A DNA stretch of 64,000 nt from Amyelois transitella (lineage: Eukaryota > Arthropoda > Insecta > Lepidoptera > Pyralidae): NCBI RefSeq assembly GCF_032362555.1, contig NC_083527.1:7068001-7132000 (forward strand). Reading direction: 5' to 3'. Both the position numbers and the translations under genes were made by a program. Position 1 is the stretch's first letter. Each line of letters opens with the position of its first letter. Of this stretch, positions 47,631 through 58,078 are shown piece by piece. The notes under the pieces are model-generated. The model was not told where the DNA came from. It ran no database searches and worked only from the letters and a program-made list of their open reading frames with translations.

Positions 47631-50600
47631 CATACATACATACATACATAAAATCACGCCTCTTTCCCGGAGGGGTAGGCAGAGACTACCTCTTTCCACT
47701 TGCCACGATCTCTGCATACTTCTTTCGCTTCGTCCACATTCATAACTCTCTTCATACAAGCTCGGCGGTTTCGGGTACTTTTGACCTGACCCTTTACCAG
47801 GACGTCCTTAATTTGATCAAGATACGTTCGTCTAGGTCTTCCCACTCCGACCTTTCCCTCCACACTCTCCTTGTATATCTGCTTAGTCAACCTGCTTTCA
47901 TTCATCCTCTCCACATGACCGAACCATCTTAACATACCCTTTTCTATTCCTGTAACTACATCTTCTTTCACATCACAACATTCCCTTATCACGCTGTTCC
48001 TTATCCTGTCACTCAATTTCACACCCATCATACTCCTTAACGCTCTCATTTCCACTGCATTTATTCTGCTTTCATGCTTCTTTTGCCATACCCAACTTTC
48101 ACTCCCATACATTAATGTCGGGACCAACACGCCCCTGTGCACAGCCAGTCGAGCCTTTTTGGATAGTTTCTGACTGCTCATAAAGGCATGCAAAGCTCCA
48201 TTCACCATGTTCCCCGCGTTCACTCTCCTTTCAATATCACTATCATACTTGCCATCTGATGTAAACTTTGATCCTAGATATACAAACTCTTTCACTTGCT
48301 CCACTTTTTCTCCTCCAATCAAAATATTACATGCTGTCATTTCTTTCTCCATTTCAAAAACCAGTGTTTTAGTTTTACTTACGTTCACTTTCATTCCTTT
48401 CTCTTTTAAAGCTTCATGCATACAGTTTACCATCTCCTGTAACTCCTCCGCTGATGACGCCAGTATAACCTGATCGTCGGCATAGAGCAGACATTTGACG
48501 AGTAACTCATTCATCCTTAATCCACTTTTAGACTCTTTCAAATCTGTCAAACAGCTATCCATAAATAGGTTGAACAGCCACGGTGACGCAACACATCCTT
48601 GCCTAACGCCTTTCTCAATCTTAAACCACTCAGTGTGCGCTCCGTTTATCCTGACACAAGCACTCGAATCCTCATATAAGGATTTCAGTGCTCGTATTAA
48701 GAGACTGCTCACCCCATGCATAGAAAGTGCTGACCACAATTCATTCCTCTCAACTCTGTCATAGGCCTTTTCCAGATCTACGAATGTGCAATAGACTTTT
48801 TGACTCTTGGCCAAAAACTTTTCGGCTATGCACCGCAAGGAAAAGACCTGATCAGTACATCCCATTCCCTTTCGAAATCCCGCTTGAGCATCCCATATTT
48901 TGTCATCAGTTTCATTCCTGACTCTATTAATCAATACCTTAGCATACAATTTGCCGACGACGCTAAGCAGGCTTATACCACGATAATTTTTGCAGTCCAG
49001 CTGTGACCCTTTTCCTTTGTAAAGTGGCACGATAACAGCCTTACACCAATCTTTTGGTACTCGGCCGCTTCTCCAACACAAATTGAAAAGGCAGTACAAC
49101 TGACTAGCTACTACGCCTTTTCCTGCTTTAAGCATCTCGACCGACACTCTATCACACCCAGCAGCCTTTCCCGCTTTCATACTCTTAAGTGCTTCCACAA
49201 TTTCGAACATTTCAATTTCGCCTTCCATCTCATTCTCTTTTTCTTCGCTATAGCAGAAATCTTTCTTATTTCCTTCCTTTTTTTCAAATAAACTTTCAAA
49301 ATAGTCCTTCCATATCTTTAGTACACATTCTTCTCCTTTCACAACGCTACCATCCTGGCATCTGATCCTAGTCAGCTCTCTGGTTATAGTATTTCCTCGG
49401 GCTGACCTTACGGATTTCCAGAATACTTTCAGATTTGACTGAAAGTCTTCTGATAGCCTTTTATCAAAATCCTCTTTATACTCTTCTTTCTTTCTAATTA
49501 CAGCTTTCTTAACCAAATCTTTCATTTTCTTATATTCCTTACGTGCTTCATTCACATCTTCATCTATAACCTCTTGCATTCTTAAGTTAGCTTTTGCTGC
49601 TAACAAATCCAGCCATGCTTTCTTCTTTAATCGCACAAGTTCTTGCACATCTTTACTCATCCACGCATTTTTGTGATTTTTTCCTTTCCTTCTTCTACTT
49701 ACACCACACACTTCAACAGCTACTTTCACAATTCTTTCTTTAAGTTCCTTCCATCCATCTTCAATATCGCTCATTTCATCTAAATCTTCAAATTCATCCT
49801 TCAGTCTATTAATATACTTCTTACCTACATACATATCTTGCAAATTTTCCACTTTTACTCTTTCCAAAGCGCTGGTTTGCTCCCTTACCCTGTGCCGCCA
49901 GCGATTGAAGATACCCCTTATCCGGGATATCACCAGTAAATGGTCCGAGTCAATGCCAGCACCGCGATATGCACGGGTATCCAGCACTTTGTTCTTCAAT
50001 CTTTCATCTACAATCACAAAGTCTATCATACTTTTTAAAATACCTTCCACTCTTGTGTAGGTGTGGATCTCTTTATGTTGAAACATTGAGTTCGACACAA
50101 AAAGATCCCACTCTAGACAAATTTCTAATACACTTCTTCCATTATCATTCACCTTTTCGTCACCAAACGCACCAAGCACCTTTTCATATCCATCACGCTT
50201 TACACCCACCCATCCATTAAAATCACCTAACATAATAATCTTCTCATTTGGCTTGGTAACTTTCAATACTTCTCTTACACTATTCCAGAACTCCTCGTTT
50301 TCGCTTTTTGCTGATGTTGTACCCCTCGAACCCACATCCCAAGGTGCATAAACACCTAGAACGAAGATCCGAGTGATTCCAACTTTCAGCCTAATCCATA
50401 GAAGACGAGGGCTGACACACTCATACTCATTCACGCACTCAGCCATTCGTGCAGAAAGAATTAGACCGACCCCTTGACAGCCTCGGCTGGTACTGGAAAT
50501 TCCAGACCAATACGCCGTGTAAGGGCCGTGCTGCGTCGCGTCGCATCCTTTCCGCTTCGTTTCATTCACGCACAACACATCCAAACGTCTTTCATCCATC

Positions 50601-50942
50601 ATCTGGCATACTTCCTCAATCTTATCCTTCATTCCTCCTCTTACATTCATCGTCGCAAAGCGGCTTTCAGCAGACCGCATACCGCTCCCGCCGGGAACGA
50701 GACGTGATGGGGTGCGGACACCATCGCCGCCATTTATATGCTTTTTAAGGTTCATAATGCGATTCCCACGAGACGCTAGGGAAAAATTTTGTCCGCCCCA
50801 GCAGAGCCCCGCATGCCAGGGTAAGGCTAGCCATTACCTGGGGGTCGCCCAACCCCATGGCGGAAGTGGCACGCTCGAGACTAGGCTCGCCCCTAGCCAT
50901 GCATCCATCGGCGCGGCAGACCTTAGATTGGCAGGGATTTAC
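47631..50942 (-). mobile_element. RTE-type non-LTR retrotransposon, apparently full length
   Basis: Read on the minus strand: about 185 bp of 5'UTR (50942-50756), one ORF of 1033 codons, almost no 3'UTR and an ATGT-type tail (47631-47652). The very short 3'UTR, tetranucleotide tail and APE-RT layout are typical of the RTE clade. At least eight 5'-truncated 3' ends of the same family lie in this window. The sequence immediately upstream (50943-51048) matches the first 100 or so bases of the short element. Confidence 0.88.
47654..50755 (-). CDS. RTE LINE endonuclease-reverse transcriptase, 1033 aa, intact
   Basis: APE endonuclease in the first third: FATMNVRGGMKDKIEEV, VNETKRKG, IMLGDFNGWVG (about 176) and the SDHLLVISR block (about 269). 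A lysine/glutamate-rich linker follows (about 290-480). Reverse transcriptase: AAGCDRVSVEMLKAG, YRGISLLSVVGKLYAKVL, QAGFRKGMGCTDQVF, VDLEKAYDRVERNELW, GVRQGCVASPWLFNLFMD and the catalytic LLYADDQVILA (about 758). The C-terminal thumb/tail ends GRPRRTYLDQIKD, CRDRGKWKEVVSAYPSGKEA, then TGA. No frameshift or stop; the element may be active or very recent. Proteins of this type are often mis-annotated as craniofacial development protein 2-like. Predicted role: nicking target DNA and copying the element RNA, and probably mobilising the short elements. Confidence 0.92.
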   Translation of the reverse strand: MNLKKHINGGDGVRTPSRLVPGGSGMRSAESRFATMNVRGGMKDKIEEVCQMMDERRLDVLCVNETKRKGCDATQHGPYTAYWSGISSTSRGCQGVGLILSARMAECVNEYECVSPRLLWIRLKVGITRIFVLGVYAPWDVGSRGTTSAKSENEEFWNSVREVLKVTKPNEKIIMLGDFNGWVGVKRDGYEKVLGAFGDEKVNDNGRSVLEICLEWDLFVSNSMFQHKEIHTYTRVEGILKSMIDFVIVDERLKNKVLDTRAYRGAGIDSDHLLVISRIRGIFNRWRHRVREQTSALERVKVENLQDMYVGKKYINRLKDEFEDLDEMSDIEDGWKELKERIVKVAVEVCGVSRRRKGKNHKNAWMSKDVQELVRLKKKAWLDLLAAKANLRMQEVIDEDVNEARKEYKKMKDLVKKAVIRKKEEYKEDFDKRLSEDFQSNLKVFWKSVRSARGNTITRELTRIRCQDGSVVKGEECVLKIWKDYFESLFEKKEGNKKDFCYSEEKENEMEGEIEMFEIVEALKSMKAGKAAGCDRVSVEMLKAGKGVVASQLYCLFNLCWRSGRVPKDWCKAVIVPLYKGKGSQLDCKNYRGISLLSVVGKLYAKVLINRVRNETDDKIWDAQAGFRKGMGCTDQVFSLRCIAEKFLAKSQKVYCTFVDLEKAYDRVERNELWSALSMHGVSSLLIRALKSLYEDSSACVRINGAHTEWFKIEKGVRQGCVASPWLFNLFMDSCLTDLKESKSGLRMNELLVKCLLYADDQVILASSAEELQEMVNCMHEALKEKGMKVNVSKTKTLVFEMEKEMTACNILIGGEKVEQVKEFVYLGSKFTSDGKYDSDIERRVNAGNMVNGALHAFMSSQKLSKKARLAVHRGVLVPTLMYGSESWVWQKKHESRINAVEMRALRSMMGVKLSDRIRNSVIRECCDVKEDVVTGIEKGMLRWFGHVERMNESRLTKQIYKESVEGKVGVGRPRRTYLDQIKDVLVKGQVKSTRNRRACMKRVMNVDEAKEVCRDRGKWKEVVSAYPSGKEA

Positions 50943-51048
50943 ATTAAAGAGGAATCCCAAGTCTATCCCTTAGTCGGCTCTTACGACATCCGTGGGAAAG
51001 AGATGGAGTGGTCCTATTCTTTTGTAATGGTGCCGGGAACCACACGGA
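50943..51048 (-). repeat. Short-element 5' half abutting the RTE 5'UTR
   Basis: Inverted: GTGTGGTTCCCGGCACCATT to GGGATTCCTCTT, then directly the RTE leader. It is either a separate truncated copy or the true 5' end of the RTE. Confidence 0.75.
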
Positions 51049-51425
51049 TATAAACCAAAGAAATTATAATTTGATATGTATATTAAAATATATTGTGTGG
51101 TGTGGTATTTAATCTTTTTTAAATGAATTTTTTTATTAAAACATGACCTAGATACAAATTATTCAGTTAAGAGATACTTAATCATGAATTACCCATATTG
51201 CATTGAACTCAGAACACTTGCAGAATTCACTTAGAGCAATTGATTGCTTTGTCAATTATAAGAACATTGAAAGTAAACTAAGTGTTGGTTCAATTATTTC
51301 ACCATTTAGTTATTAAAAGTAGGATTTGCCATGTTATACCCATTTTTCTCAAAAAACCTAAGAACACCCCTTTGTACTAGGTCTCTTGGCTGTCCTTACT
51401 GTGTCTACAGTTGTTACTTTCTGTC
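51049..51425 (-). other. 3' flank of RAB5IF
   Basis: AT-rich, no repeat. An AATAAA on the minus strand (TTTTTTTATT on plus, near 51130) could end the RAB5IF transcript. Confidence 0.4.
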
Positions 51426-51812
51426 TCATAAACTATCGCTCCCGTAAAGACCTGTGTACACAATGATCCATGTTACCAAAAATCCAGCAAAGGAAGTCAT
51501 AAATCCCTCTTTTGTTATCTCCCACATGCCACCGAAGTCTTCCTCGTCCACCTTTTGGTAAGTATTGACATAAAAATATATCACTGCCGCATTCACTACC
51601 ACAAACAGTAACAAACCAAAGAACCCTTTCAGTGGCAATAACCCCCAACATAGGCCTAATATAATGCCTATTGCTTGTCTCATCCAATAAATCACGTCCA
51701 GGAACTCCTCCTTGTCCAGCCATTCAGCCTTCGTGGAAAATGCTTTCTTCCATAACGATTCTTTGTTCTTATTCTTATTGGCACCATCTGAAGATTTACT
51801 TTTAGATGACAT
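51426..51812 (-). CDS. RAB5IF: RAB5IF / OPTI, EMC6-like ER membrane protein, 128 aa
   Basis: Single-exon coding frame. Lysine/serine-rich cytosolic N-terminus (residues 1-30), the conserved WLDKEEFLDVIYWMRQ motif (about 31-46), two closely spaced membrane helices (AIGIILGLCWGLLPLKGF and GLLLFVVVNAAVIYFYV, about 47-83), a loop with DEEDFGGMWEITKEGFM, and a third helix (SFAGFLVTWIIVYTGLY). Length and layout match animal RAB5IF (C20orf24, RCAF1, OPTI). The family forms the GEL complex with TMCO1 at the ER translocon and has also been linked to respirasome assembly. The minus-strand start is supported by the ATG at 51812 with only AT-rich leader above. No intron in the coding sequence. Confidence 0.92.
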   Translation of the reverse strand: MSSKSKSSDGANKNKNKESLWKKAFSTKAEWLDKEEFLDVIYWMRQAIGIILGLCWGLLPLKGFFGLLLFVVVNAAVIYFYVNTYQKVDEEDFGGMWEITKEGFMTSFAGFLVTWIIVYTGLYGSDSL

Positions 51813-51902
51813 ATTTACATAAAATCTTTATTTTTAATTTATAAAACTAGCATTCGTCTCGCAAAAATTATTCAAATCAATAAAGTAACCTCAAAATGCA
51901 GC
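51813..51902 (-). promoter_or_regulatory. RAB5IF 5' flank
   Basis: A 90-bp non-repeat leader between the start codon and the next short element. The promoter must be here or within the repeat beyond. Confidence 0.35.
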
Positions 51903-52060
51903 TAATGGGCTAGCAACTTGTCACTATTTGAATCTTAATTCTATCATTAAGCCAATCATTAAGCCAAACAGCTGAACGTGGCCTTTCAGTATTTCCAAGA
52001 CTGTTGGCTCCGTCTACCCCGCAAGGGATGAAGACGTGATTATATGTATGTATTTACTCT
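51903..52060 (+). repeat. Short element, 5'-truncated
   Basis: GGGCTAGCAACTTGTCACTA to GACGTGATTATATGTATGTA, with a small internal duplication of CATTAAGCCA. Confidence 0.75.
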
Positions 52061-52394
52061 GAGGAAAACAGCAAGAGTATGCAATACTTCGCTGATATTT
52101 CCTCTTAACAGTACTAGGTAGCATTATTTGCATGCCTGTCATTAATAAAATGATGACGTGGGATCATCTAGTTTTCATTTTATACAGAACATTTAGATCG
52201 TATTCTAAAAATAGCAATTTTTAAATTCAAATTCAATTTTTTTATTTGTATAATATGAATACTGCAAGTTCTTAAATAAATATGTGTATCAGATCTTCAT
52301 ATTTACTTTTATAATTTTCGAAAGCTTTCTTAAATCTCCGATTACTTTCAAATAAAACTACTTACCTGTTTAATCCTGCTACATTATAAATACA
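52061..52394. other. Unassigned AT-rich sequence
   Basis: No gene or known repeat recognised. Confidence 0.3.
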
Positions 52395-52645
52395 TATAAT
52401 CACGTCTATATCCCTTGCGGGTTAGACAGAGCCGACAATCTTGAGAAGACTGATAGGCCACGTTCAGCTATTTGGCTTTGAAATAAAATTGAGATTCAAA
52501 TAGTGACAGGTTGCCAGCCCATCGCCCAAAAGAAGAATCCCAAGTTTACAAGTCTATCCCTTAGTCGCCTTTTACGACATCCATGGGAAAGGGATGGAAT
52601 GGTCCTATTCTTTTTTCTATTTGTGCCGGGAACCACACGGCATGT
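52395..52645 (-). repeat. Short element, minus, full length
   Basis: ATAATCACGTCTATATCCCT to GCCGGGAACCACACGGCA. Confidence 0.85.
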
Positions 52646-53557
52646 TGACGTGGCTAATACATATGTACCTATATATGTACCTATACGATCGCGTTCATAT
52701 CTGCAGTCATAGTTTTAAAATTCTTACGGGTTAAAATAGCGTGCACTGTGGTTCCACTAGATACACACACACATGCATATTTAAAAGAATTAATATTCCT
52801 TCAAATGAATACGGTCTTTAATACCAATGATTACTAAGTAAAAGAGTTTATTATTCTATGACATATAACATAACAAAACAGAAAGAGACGGTAATCAACT
52901 ATGGCCGAACTGGGCCCGATAATTGTCGATCGAAATATCGTCGTCTCTCATTATTTGCATAAGATTTGCCTATAGAGGAAAGCCTGCCAGACTTATGTCA
53001 TTTTAATAAGGTTGAAAGTTTGTCTGCACACGACCCTAACATAGGTTGTGGTTCCTTTGAAAGTTATTGGGTAGCAATTTTATTACTTCGTGTGAGCAAG
53101 TGAGATCTAAGATATATTAGATAAACTCGCTTGCTCACACTCGCTTGTTCTAGTTACTAGCGTTACTTGGATTCCGAAGTTATTCAAGGATTTTTTTGTC
53201 TATTTTAGTGTTATTGACAATTTTTAATGTTTCAAGGTGCCATTTGAACTAAGTAACTGACTGACTAACCAACTAACTGATATCTAAGAATTACAATACC
53301 CGTGTCTTCAAACACGGAAATCAGCAAGAAATATTAAACAAGAGGAAGCAAAATAAAACATTCAATAATTAAAATTAGTAAATTTTATTGAAACTGTTTA
53401 CCTATAGTTTTATTTACATATTGATGATTATATAAAGCTATACATATATAGTATATTACACTAATTGTATCATCCACTTATCTCCTGTTATTAAGGTTAC
53501 AGCTTAATTATTCGTTTTCATAAAGAAAAGATATTGAAGCTGTCCTTAAAATACTAT
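52646..53557. other. Gene-free stretch with a strong hairpin
   Basis: Mostly unique AT-rich sequence. 52875-53060 is less AT-rich than its surroundings. 53090-53143 forms a hairpin (listed separately). Confidence 0.35.
53090..53143. other. Inverted repeat / hairpin
   Basis: GTGTGAGCAAGTGAG pairs with CTCGCTTGCTCACAC (one G-T position) and the loop itself has the ATCTAA/TTAGAT arms. Could be a small DNA-element relic or an RNA hairpin. Confidence 0.5.
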
Positions 53558-54140
53558 CTAAGTAATTAGTACTTTTAATATAAATTGGCAGAACCTTTCA
53601 CGCACTATATGGACTCGATGCACAGGGCAGTTGTCTTGCACAAATGATATTGTTGGTATATCATCAATCGGATAAATACACCGCACAGTTGGTAACATGG
53701 TTTCTTGCAGCACTTGCACATAATGAGCAGCTGTAGCGCGTCCTGCTATCCACACCTGTTCCCCAGGTCCAGCAGCACTCATCCAGCCCCACATATTTAC
53801 AGAGATGTGTCCAGACTCCATATTTGGCACAATATTTTTTTCTTCATACCGAGTTGCATTTCTTCGCCATAAATAAATGAAGTCTACCGTGTTGTGATGA
53901 CATAAAATAAACGAACTTTTCATCTGTAAATATCGCTTTTTTCCAGTCAAAATCCAAATACTGCCGAGCTAATTCTAAACGTTTTTGCTTATTTATTTCT
54001 GATAAATACGGCTTTCTTGCTGGCTGTCTGTGGTGTAGTCCCTCACGGTGCAAACACAAAACAGTAACCACTGATGTGTCGAACTGTTCCGCAAATATTC
54101 TGGTCGGTATGAAGCCATTATTTTCGTACTGTTCCACCAT
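53558..54140 (-). pseudogene. Tc1/mariner-type transposase, frameshifted and truncated
   Basis: Two overlapping minus frames cover one protein. The first (54140-53844) has a helix-turn-helix-like N-terminus and LARQYLDFDWKKAIFTDEK (first catalytic Asp). The second (53950-53558) has NMWGWMSAAGPG, TISFVQDNCPVHR (second catalytic Asp) and then ends early. The third acidic residue and C-terminus are missing. A frameshift lies in the 53844-53950 overlap. Inactive cut-and-paste transposase; I could not find terminal inverted repeats. Confidence 0.8.
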
Positions 54141-54605
54141 GGATCTCCGCTGTGTGGCGTGTCGCTGTGTTGATTAGCGGACGACTTTTTTTTTTTTCAC
54201 TACCCTCTTCTTGATGGCGGGTTACCCAACTTGTTGTTTATTGTGTTATTTGTGTGAATGTGTGAGTGATAGCAGCGGTGCAAGCTATAAAGTTTTGCGA
54301 ACTATGACTGCAATTATGAACGCGACCGTACGTTAATAATTTTCTAGAGGAAAGTTTAACAATTTTCTAACAGTTAAAAAAATACACGTGTATATCTAAT
54401 ATGAAACAGGTTTTGAGCTATTTAAAACTGACACTATATATTTAAACAGATGTATTTTATAGTAAGGATATAAACGAGTGGTCAGCCTTCATTCAGGCCA
54501 GTCGTGGTTAACTGAGGTGGCGGTACATACATACATACATACATACTATTGTTCCAGTTTAGATTGCGGGTAAGTTAATAAAAATAAATAAATATAAATA
54601 AATAA
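54141..54605. other. Flank of the broken transposase
   Basis: No clear gene. It includes a TACA microsatellite at 54523-54545. Confidence 0.3.
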
Positions 54606-55113
54606 TGGTGCCGTTTAGTTCCGGAACCAATACATAAAAGAATAATACCACTCCGTCTTTTTCCCATGGATGTTATAAAAGGCGACTAAGGGATAGGCTT
54701 ATAAAATTGCGATCCTTTTTTTTGGGCGATGGGCTAGCAACCTGTCACTATTTGGATCTCAATTCTATTATTAAGCCGAGCAGCTGAACGTGGCCATTCA
54801 GTCTTTTCGGGACTATTGGCTCTGTCTGCCCCGTAAGGGATATAGACGTGACTATATGTATGTATGTATAAATAAATAATATATTATAAGGGACAGATTA
54901 CACAGGTTGAGTTAGCCTCGAAGTGAGTTCGAGACTTGTGTTACGAGATACTAATTCAACGATGCTATATTTTATAATAAATACTTACATATATAGATAA
55001 TCATCCAAAACAATCAGAAAAAGTTCGTTTCTCATCATTCCCTGGCCGGGATTCGAACCCGGGACCTCCGGTGTCACAGACAGTGCGTACTACCACTGCG
55101 CCACAGAGGCCGT
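54606..55113. repeat. Short element (plus) followed by tRNA-derived SINE (minus)
   Basis: 54606-54872 starts GTGCCGTTTAGTTCCGGAAC and ends ATGTATGTATG. 54886-55113 is an inverted tRNA SINE with B box GGGATTCGAACCCGGGACC. Confidence 0.8.
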
Positions 55114-55117
55114 TACT

Positions 55118-55429
55118 ATATATGTATTTATTTATATTTATATTAATTTATTTATATTTAAATGAATCCAAAAGTAGTTTTCATAAAATTTACTTTCCTA
55201 ATTACAAAATGATTATAAATATACTTTCTTTGTTTCAAATTACTTACCAATTATCAATCAGTTAACAAAATCCAAATTAAACTGTGAATTAAATCCAATT
55301 TATTTGTACACTTAATGCCAAAGATAAAATAAAATGGATAGACACTTCCTGTTGCCTTACAACGCCATGTCGGGCAAATAAACAAGGTCTGACAGATTTG
55401 TCAGAATGTATACTAGTATGGTTATTACG
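55118..55429. other. AT-rich stretch
   Basis: TTTATATTTA simple sequence and unassigned DNA. Confidence 0.3.
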
Positions 55430-55605
55430 GTGTCGTGTGGTTCCTGGTACTTAAATATAATAGGACCACTCCATCTTTTACGCAAAAGACTACTAAGGAA
55501 ATGTTTTATAAACCTGGAATTCTTGTAGGCGTCAGCTGAACGTGGCCTTCCAGTCTTTTCAAGACTGTTCAACTCTGTTTACCTCGCAAGGGAAATAGAC
55601 GTGAT
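55430..55605 (+). repeat. Short element, degraded
   Basis: GTGTCGTGTGGTTCCTGGTA to GAAATAGACGTGATTATG with internal losses. Confidence 0.65.
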
Positions 55606-56199
55606 TATGTAATTTGAAAAATATCTCCTCAAGTAGTCAAACCCACTCAATTTTGGTACACATGGATTAACCCTGATCAACACAAGGTAGTACAATTCAT
55701 TTTGGTTGTTATTAAGAATACAATAATGTAAGTAAGTACTATAAAAGATACATTTATGCGTACGAAGCCGTAGAAAATAACTAGTATATATATATTTAAT
55801 GGATTCTCATTCATCCATCGAAATGCCAACGCGAATGGAGTCGCGAGCTAAATCTAGTTTAATATATATATTTTTTAAATGATAACAAACAAAATAACAA
55901 AACATTCAACCTTTAAGGTGACATCATTCTTGTCCCATAAAATTTGCATAAGCGACAAAACAGTTCCCTTATTTTTTCCATAGAAAACTCGTTTAACACG
56001 AAAGTAATTAATAAATTACATAAGTACTTAATACAAATTAAGTAACTGTAAATAACTATTTGATGATACATCGTTTATGTCAAAATGACGTTTATATCTA
56101 GTTTCGCGCTACCGTTAAATATTTTTTAACGTTTCTTTAAAAAAGAAATATTTTACGCTAGCATTTTATATTTATTTTTTAAATGTATTTTCAACTAGA
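55606..56199. other. Gene-free stretch
   Basis: AT-rich. A Helitron-like end (CGCGAATGGAGTCGCGAGC then AATCTAGT) is at about 55830-55858. Confidence 0.35.
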
Positions 56200-56402
56200 G
56201 GCCGCCCGCGATTTCGCTTGGAAACCCTATCAATCCCGCGGGAACTCCGGGATAAAAAGTAGCCTGTATGTTATTCTGGGTCTTCAGCTACCTACATACC
56301 AAATTTAATCGTAATCAGTTCAGTAGTTTTTGCGTGAAAGAGTAACAAACATCCATACTGACTTACTCACAAACTTTCGCATTTATAATATTAGTAGGAT
56401 TA
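56200..56402 (-). repeat. Dispersed repeat of Helitron-like type
   Basis: GCCGCCCGCGATTTCGCTTG to TTCGCATTTATAATATTAGT. Sister of 34211-34410. Confidence 0.6.
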
Positions 56403-56488
56403 AATGCTATAACAATATTTATCTACATAATTAAAATTTATTCTACATTTTTCTCCAAATATTTCAGTAATAAATTATAGGTTTCTTT

Positions 56489-56731
56489 TTATATTGTAAC
56501 AAATTTGCAACTATTATAACAATATTTACTGAATACTACAATAGTATAAATACAGCCACCGCTGTTTTCGCTAATGATCTTTATGTTTTTAAATAATAAA
56601 TCATCATAATAGGGTTCTTGTCCTTCAACACTTCTCCAAGTTAAAAAAAAAATGTTATTTCGCTTGGTTTTTTCCATGGTTCCGGCTATGTAGCCTAATA
56701 TATTAAAATTATGGGAACTTAAAATCCCCAT
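56489..56731 (-). CDS. Unrecognised small open frame, 80 aa
   Basis: Contains MEKTKRNNIFFLTWRSVEGQ and YYDDLLFKNIKIISENSGG. It has no known domain, does not overlap the common repeats and has a stop just before its ATG. AT-rich codon use and lack of support leave it as a possible small gene or a chance frame. Confidence 0.2.
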   Translation of the reverse strand: MGILSSHNFNILGYIAGTMEKTKRNNIFFLTWRSVEGQEPYYDDLLFKNIKIISENSGGCIYTIVVFSKYCYNSCKFVTI

Positions 56732-57507
56732 AAAGCTAATTTAGGTTATTTTTAAATCAGACAATGTTTTTCGTGCGAGGTTATAGATATAACACAAAGT
56801 TCACACAACATTAAAGTTATTTTAAGTTCAAACAACAAAAAATAAAATTGATGGCGTGTTTTTTTTTTTCATATATTTCGGCATTATGATAAAATTGTTT
56901 GCTTTTCTGTAAGAATTATCCCTTTGAAGTCCAGAAACCTGCGTATTCCGGCAACTGAATGAGTAACCACTATCCAATATGAGTTAGGTCGTCCTGCAAA
57001 GGTTGCGGAGATCAGACGGGAATCGTTTCGTGTAAAAACACCCAATCCAGACTCTCCAAAGCCCCGGGCTACAATCCAGAAAAAAAGAATGAGCGATCGT
57101 CAATTATACTCCAAGGATACGAATGAATGAAGATTGCCTAATACAGAAACCTTAACATTCAAATTTACAAGTTTATGTAAATAAGCATTTCAAGTGTTCA
57201 TATTATCAAGAGGCAAAATTCAACCTTGTTTATACAAGACAGGTGTTTGCAATTAGTGAAAAATGATAATTTTCAAATAATTTATGTCACAAAGACAATC
57301 TTTACGGAAAATTTCGCGCCATTCTTATTCTTCTGAGTAAAAATACCCAATACAATCGTGATAAATAGAAAGAACAAATAAAAAATTGTTTAATCAACAA
57401 ATAATTGATTAAATATCTGTTCAGTGATAAAATTATAAATTAGTAACCTTTTTTTTTCAAATATTTTTTGTTTTAAAAGTGTAGTGCATCCTCTTATATT
57501 TAAACAG
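56732..57507. other. Gene-free stretch
   Basis: Holds an inverted fragment of the GGATCC-type repeat at about 56985-57065 (TTGCGGAGATCAGACGGGAA). The rest is AT-rich and unassigned. Confidence 0.35.
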
Positions 57508-57585
57508 ATTTTTCACGCCGAGATTATGAATCACACTAGAGGAAATATTGAGAGAGTGTTCAGGTTTTGGAATGAAACTCATCAG
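57508..57585 (+). other. Candidate exon upstream of the neutral lipase
   Basis: 78 bp between an acceptor-like TTTAAACAG and a donor-like CAG|GTACGT. It has an ATG at 57526 and 20 open codons ending in phase 0. It could be an untranslated or alternative first exon of the lipase, which has a good acceptor CTTCTTCATCAG at about 58070. Confidence 0.25.
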
Positions 57586-57789
57586 GTACGTCAAAAGTCA
57601 GGGAAATCTTACAAGAGATTTCAATATATTAATACCAGCTGTTGCCCTCGACTTAGTACGCGTAGAGACTATCTTTTTCGAGCGAAGCCGTTTCCTTAAT
57701 TGACTTTTACGATTTGCGCGGGATGAGAAATAGCTGGCACACACTGTGTTTTTATTTTCACTTCCAAAATCGCATAGATCTAGATTAAT

Positions 57790-58015
57790 GTGCTTATTCC
57801 CTTAGTCGCATATTACGATATCCATGGTAAATCGATGGAATAATCCCATTCTTAATTGCCGGTAACGCATGCTATTAACAATTATGTGATACAAACATAC
57901 ATACAAACATAAAACCACGCTTTTTTCCGGAGGGGTAGACAGAGACCACATCTTTTCACCCGCCTAACTCTCATCATGCAAGCTCGTCGGTTTCGGGTAC
58001 TCTCGACCTGACCCT
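57790..58015 (-). repeat. Short-element fragment and RTE 3' end (minus)
   Basis: 57790-57855 is a degraded short element. 57896-58015 is an inverted RTE 3' end (GGTTTCGGGTACTCTCGACC) with an ACATACATACAA tail. It lies 60 bp upstream of the lipase start codon. Confidence 0.75.
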
Positions 58016-58078
58016 TATTTGACGCCAATTATGTGATCAACATAAATATAATGTATGCTTCTTCATCAGCACCCGACC

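Noticed and set aside
48207..50748. Plus-strand open frames across the RTE region
   Set aside because: Antisense shadows of the 1033-codon RTE protein, with no domain of their own.
53558..54140. Functional Tc1/mariner element
   Set aside because: Transposase is frameshifted and lacks its C-terminal third, and I could not find flanking inverted repeats.
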